DNA of 64,000 bases. It comes from CAWCDJ01 sp963796675 (GTDB taxonomy: Bacteria > Acidobacteriota > Terriglobia > Bryobacterales > Bryobacteraceae). The stretch covers positions 707,703 through 771,702 of the forward strand of contig CAWCMS010000020.1 in NCBI GenBank assembly GCA_963796675.1, written 5' to 3'. A program made the translations under genes and the position numbers. This document shows, in pieces, positions 60,993 to 64,000 of the stretch (position 1 is the first letter of the stretch; every line of letters begins with the position of its first letter). The notes under the pieces are model-generated. The model did no database searches and was not told the origin of the DNA. It was given only the letters and a program-made list of their open reading frames with translations.

Positions 60993-61239
60993 TTCCCACC
61001 TCCTGCTTGAATGTTGCGCGGAAGGGCTCCAGATCCGATTTCAGGAATCGGATGTTGCGGCCCATCACGCGGAGATGGGGAATCTGCTTTCGCTCTACCC
61101 AAAGATACACTGTTTGGACGCTGACGCCCAAGTACACAGCGGCTTCGCGAACCTTGAGCGGAAGTTCTTCGGGGACGAGTGCCAATCCCACGGCGGTACC
61201 GCCCGGGGAATTGAGATGGGGGAGGTGCTTTGGATTCAT
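60976..61239 (-). CDS. Excisionase-type helix-turn-helix protein
   Basis: 87 residues with the MerR/HTH_17 fold seen in excisionases: LPLKVREAAVYLGVSVQTVYLWVERKQIPHLRVMGRNIRFLKSDLEPF. It precedes the integrase and overlaps its start, the usual xis-int order. It probably directs excision of the element or regulates the integrase. Intact, unlike the integrase. Confidence 0.85.
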   Translation of the reverse strand: MNPKHLPHLNSPGGTAVGLALVPEELPLKVREAAVYLGVSVQTVYLWVERKQIPHLRVMGRNIRFLKSDLEPFRATFKQEVGIGKTE

Positions 61240-61510
61240 GCCTATTTGTAAGGCATTCTCTCTCTTTAAACCAAAAGTCTACTTGGGGACACTTGAAAAT
61301 AGGGAGGGCCGCAGTCGCACAGAGCACGTGGCCCACACCCACGCGGTTAGCCAGAGCCGCTGGGTCCCACCGATGTCCAGGTAATAACGCGCCGCAGGCT
61401 TGGCACCGGCGCTTTCCGCACCGGGAGATTCCCATTCTGGCGCCTCCCAGAGCATACTTCAGGTGCGGATAGCGTCTGGCACCCAGCAAGAGTGGAGGAG
61501 ACGTTTTGGT

Positions 61511-62449
61511 ATGGACATTGGGCTCGCAGTGTCAGAGCTTCATCGAACCTTGATGGCGAATCAGAGAGCCACCGGAACCTGGGGATATCGCGGCAATCAG
61601 GACTCGGTCGAAGCGACATGCCTCGCGATACTGGCGCTACGCAGGCACACGAGCATCCAACCTGCGAGGGCGACCCAAGCACTGCTGGGTCTTCAGAACG
61701 CAGACGGAAGCTGGCCAGCGTTCACGGGCGACGAGCCCGAGGGGTGCTGGGCAACTGCCCTTGCTGTCCTGTGCCTAATGGTGACGGGGCATGCAACGAA
61801 GCACATGGCATCGGGAGTCCAGTGGCTCTTGAACGCGCGAGGCCGCGAAGCGAACTGGTTGTGGCGCTGGAAACTCCGCACGTTCGACAACAAGGTGCAG
61901 TTCGATCCAGCCAAGTTCGGCTGGAGCTGGGTTTCAGGTACGACGAGCTGGGTAATCCCGACTGCATTCGCCCTGATTGCCCTTCAGCAGGCCAGGCAGC
62001 GAGGCTATGACTGCAGTGCCCGGCTCACTGAGCGGGTCGACATCGGCGCCAGCATGCTCCTAGACCGAATGTGCCCCGGCGGCGGATGGAATTCTGGGAA
62101 TGGAGTCGCATTTGGAGTGGCGCTCGCGCCGCACATCGACGCAACCTCCATCGCCTTGTTGGCCCTGATAGGCCACGAGGAGAAACCGGGGGTTCAGAGA
62201 TCACTCTATTGGCTGTTGAACCGTCTCGCGGGATGTCCATCGCCATACAGCCTGGCATGGGGTGTCCTTGCGATTGCAGCATACCGACGCATCTGTCCGG
62301 ACGCCAGGGAGAGTCTGCGCGATAGAGCGGAAGAACTGATGCGGCTGACAGAGAATGCGGCGAGTATCGAGGACAACTGCACTGTAGCCGTCTGCGCCCT
62401 GGCCCTCGAAGCGATGAACGGAAACAACCCATTCGAGGTGAGAGCGTGA
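61511..62449 (+). CDS. Terpenoid cyclase/prenyltransferase-like alpha-toroid protein, 312 aa
   Basis: Helical-toroid protein. QW-type motifs appear as ALLGLQNADGSWPAF and MCPGGGWNSGNG, with other repeats around NQRATGTWGYRGNQDSVEAT and SLYWLLNRLAG. The DxDD motif of squalene-hopene cyclases is not seen, so it may not be a cyclase. The ATG at 61511 is preferred because GGAGGAG sits at 61494-61500 with a ten-base gap; a longer upstream extension lacks this. It overlaps the DUF362 gene by four bases (ATGA), so both proteins likely act together. Confidence 0.75.
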   Translation: MDIGLAVSELHRTLMANQRATGTWGYRGNQDSVEATCLAILALRRHTSIQPARATQALLGLQNADGSWPAFTGDEPEGCWATALAVLCLMVTGHATKHMASGVQWLLNARGREANWLWRWKLRTFDNKVQFDPAKFGWSWVSGTTSWVIPTAFALIALQQARQRGYDCSARLTERVDIGASMLLDRMCPGGGWNSGNGVAFGVALAPHIDATSIALLALIGHEEKPGVQRSLYWLLNRLAGCPSPYSLAWGVLAIAAYRRICPDARESLRDRAEELMRLTENAASIEDNCTVAVCALALEAMNGNNPFEVRA

Positions 62450-63438
62450 TGAATTTGGATCGACGGCGACTGATGATCAGTGCCGCTGGGGTAGCTGCCG
62501 GGGGAATGGCGACAGCGCGCCTACTCCCCGAAGAGATGCTGCTGCGGGACCGACGCCCACGGCGCTCGCGTGTAGCGATCATCGCCGCGCAGGAATACTC
62601 AGAGAGTCTCGAAGGGGTGCTGGTGTCGGGCCTTCGGGAGTTTCACCTGAACTTGCGCGGAAGATCCGTACTGCTCAAACCGAACCTGGTGGAATACATC
62701 GCCGGCGTGGAAGTCAATACGAATCCCGTACTGGTAAGTGCTGCGGCTCAGGCATTTCTCAAGCTGGGCGCCGACAGCGTCGTAGTGGGAGAGGGTCCTG
62801 GGCACCAGCGAGACACATATCTGGTGCTCGCCGAGAGCGGGCTCGCAGATCAACTGCGCAGCCAGAAGATCAGTTTCGTCGATCTGAACCGCGACGAATT
62901 GTTCAAGGTGCCAACGAGAGCCACCTACACGGGTCTGGAACACTTATGGCTGCCTGGGACTGTACTCAAATCTGACTTCGTGGTGTCGATGCCGAAGATC
63001 AAGACCCACCACTGGGCTGGCGTTACTTTGAGCATGAAAAACATGTTCGGGGTAGTGCCGGGCACAAAGTACGGCTGGCCGAAGAATGTTCTGCACTGGA
63101 AGGGAATCCACCGGAGCATTCTCGATATTTGTGCGACGGCTCCAGTGCATTTCGTCATCGCGGACGGCATTGTTGCGATGGAAGGCAACGGGCCGCTGCA
63201 CGGAACTCACCGGCATCTCGGGAAGATCGTTCTCGCCGACGATCCCGTAGCCGCGGATTTCACGTGTGCGCGCCTGATGGGTCTCGATCCACATCGTGTC
63301 TGGCATCTCGCCCGGGCGGCGCAATTTCTCGGAAATGGCGCTTATGGCCGAATCGACCTCATCGCGGAAGGACTGCCGCTGAGGACGGATCCCTTTGATG
63401 TGCTGCCGGAATTCGCTGGTCTTCAAATGCGATTGTGA
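62446..63438 (+). CDS. Tat-exported DUF362 protein
   Basis: 330 residues with a Tat-like N-terminus (LDRRRLMISAAGVAAGGMA). The DUF362 core is seen as VLLKPNLVEY, VNTNPVLVSAAAQAFLKLGA, VVGEGPGHQRDT, FVVSMPKIKTHHWAGVTLSMKNMFGVVPG. The ferredoxin-like iron-sulfur domain found in many DUF362 proteins is absent. Function unknown. It is coupled to the toroid-protein gene and followed by a repeat array. Confidence 0.82.
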   Translation: MMNLDRRRLMISAAGVAAGGMATARLLPEEMLLRDRRPRRSRVAIIAAQEYSESLEGVLVSGLREFHLNLRGRSVLLKPNLVEYIAGVEVNTNPVLVSAAAQAFLKLGADSVVVGEGPGHQRDTYLVLAESGLADQLRSQKISFVDLNRDELFKVPTRATYTGLEHLWLPGTVLKSDFVVSMPKIKTHHWAGVTLSMKNMFGVVPGTKYGWPKNVLHWKGIHRSILDICATAPVHFVIADGIVAMEGNGPLHGTHRHLGKIVLADDPVAADFTCARLMGLDPHRVWHLARAAQFLGNGAYGRIDLIAEGLPLRTDPFDVLPEFAGLQMRL

Positions 63439-63520
63439 GCACGCTGAAGATTCGGGCGATGTGGGGTCAGTCGCCCGCTCTGCAATGCTGCCAGGCGCAC
63501 AACGGTCCCACGCAATTTCG

Positions 63521-63987
63521 GATAGCTCCAAGAATATTTTCCGTGTTGAACAGGACTCAATCAGGGGCTTGGCTTGAAGTTTCCGATAGGTCTGGGAACA
63601 TTATTCCGGTTTGCATCGTGCGTGCGGCCAACGAGCGGAGCGACCCGGAAATAGATCCAGGAACATTTTTCGGGTTGGCACAGTTTGGTGAGAGTGGAGG
63701 GCAACGGCGAGATAGCTCCACGAACATTCTTCAGGTCGAGTCAACGCTTCGAGGTCGGAGGTAGACGCCGTGATAGGTCCAAGAACATTTTTCGGGTAAG
63801 CGGTGGAGCACCAACGAGTCGCGGCGGTGAACTCCCGATAGGTCTACGAACATTATTCCGGTATGCATCGTCTGTGGCCAACAAGCGGAGCGATCCCCGA
63901 ATAGGTCCAGGAACATTTTTCGGGTTGGACACAGTTTGGTGAGGGTGGAGAGCAACGGCGAGATGGGTCCAGGAACATTGTTCCGGT
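63521..63987. repeat. Two-tier repeat array: 26-bp motif in ~62-bp steps, 251-bp superrepeat
   Basis: Eight copies of a 26-base motif start at 63521, 63585, 63650, 63711, 63772, 63837, 63900 and 63962. Shared core: GTCCAGGAACATTTTTCGG with changes at a few positions; a partial dyad, GGAACA-T-TGTTCC, is best in the last copy. Steps are 61-65 bases. Copies four apart are most alike, as are the 35-39 base gaps between them (for example 63676-63710 and 63926-63961). So the unit is a 250-252 base tandem repeat, here almost twice, made from four motifs. Steps are not multiples of three, so it is not coding. It likely extends beyond the window. Confidence 0.85.
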
Positions 63988-64000
63988 CGATTCAACGCGT

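Noticed and set aside
63521..63987. CRISPR array
   Set aside because: Spacings are similar, but the gaps between motifs repeat as well, motifs drift in sequence, and no cas genes are seen.
63685..63995. ORFs through the repeat array on both strands
   Set aside because: Repeat steps of 61-65 bases shift the frame between copies, so the reading frames are by-products of the repeat.

Overview
The window is a GC-rich chromosomal segment that looks like an acidobacterium of the Solibacter/Bryobacter type. The clues are family composition, not a marker gene: a PadR regulator beside an ADOP-type (MacB/FtsX) permease, an Oar-like TonB-dependent receptor with a carboxypeptidase-regulatory N-terminus, Tat-exported Gfo/Idh/MocA oxidoreductases and sugar isomerases, and a CadC-like N-terminal domain joined to a membrane anchor. 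There is no rRNA operon; one tRNA (Val, CAC) is present.

Layout. 1-8.3 kb: a 5'-cut Gfo/Idh/MocA oxidoreductase, a zinc alcohol dehydrogenase, an Lhr-type helicase and a second Gfo/Idh/MocA protein. 8.3-11 kb: two secreted proteins of unknown function, an orphan LuxR-type HTH protein and a small JAMM-like ORF. 11.1-15.2 kb: an overlapping thrC-tldD-tldE directon, then a lytic transglycosylase. 15.8-18.4 kb: small proteins and a DHA2 drug exporter. 18.7-20.7 kb: a DyP peroxidase with an encapsulin-targeting tail, translationally coupled to its encapsulin shell. 20.7-25.3 kb: ADOP permease, PadR, and a membrane-anchored regulator. 25.2-36.5 kb: a one-direction sugar locus (esterase, GH36 alpha-galactosidase, sugar-binding lipoprotein, GH32, TonB receptor, MFS) that together suits raffinose-type oligosaccharides. 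36.6-44.5 kb: an RND efflux operon (DUF190, TolC, adaptor/pump) with its two-component system; pump, adaptor and kinase are all damaged by deletions. 44.5-59.5 kb: glycan biosynthesis, with UbiA, a large membrane protein, a two-domain glycosyltransferase, a GH144 beta-1,2-glucanase, a beta-1,2-glucan synthase and its ABC exporter. 59.6-61.3 kb: tRNA-Val, a frame-broken tyrosine integrase and an excisionase. 61.5-63.4 kb: a coupled pair of terpenoid-toroid protein and DUF362 protein. 63.5-64.0 kb: a two-tier repeat array running off the window.

Many otherwise well-conserved genes carry single-base frame breaks that can each be repaired by removing or adding one base, mostly in short homopolymers. 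Most of these look like insertions. I therefore treat most as probable sequence or assembly errors, and give whole-gene spans. The integrase, the truncated kinase and the fused/deleted RND genes are harder to explain that way and are flagged separately.
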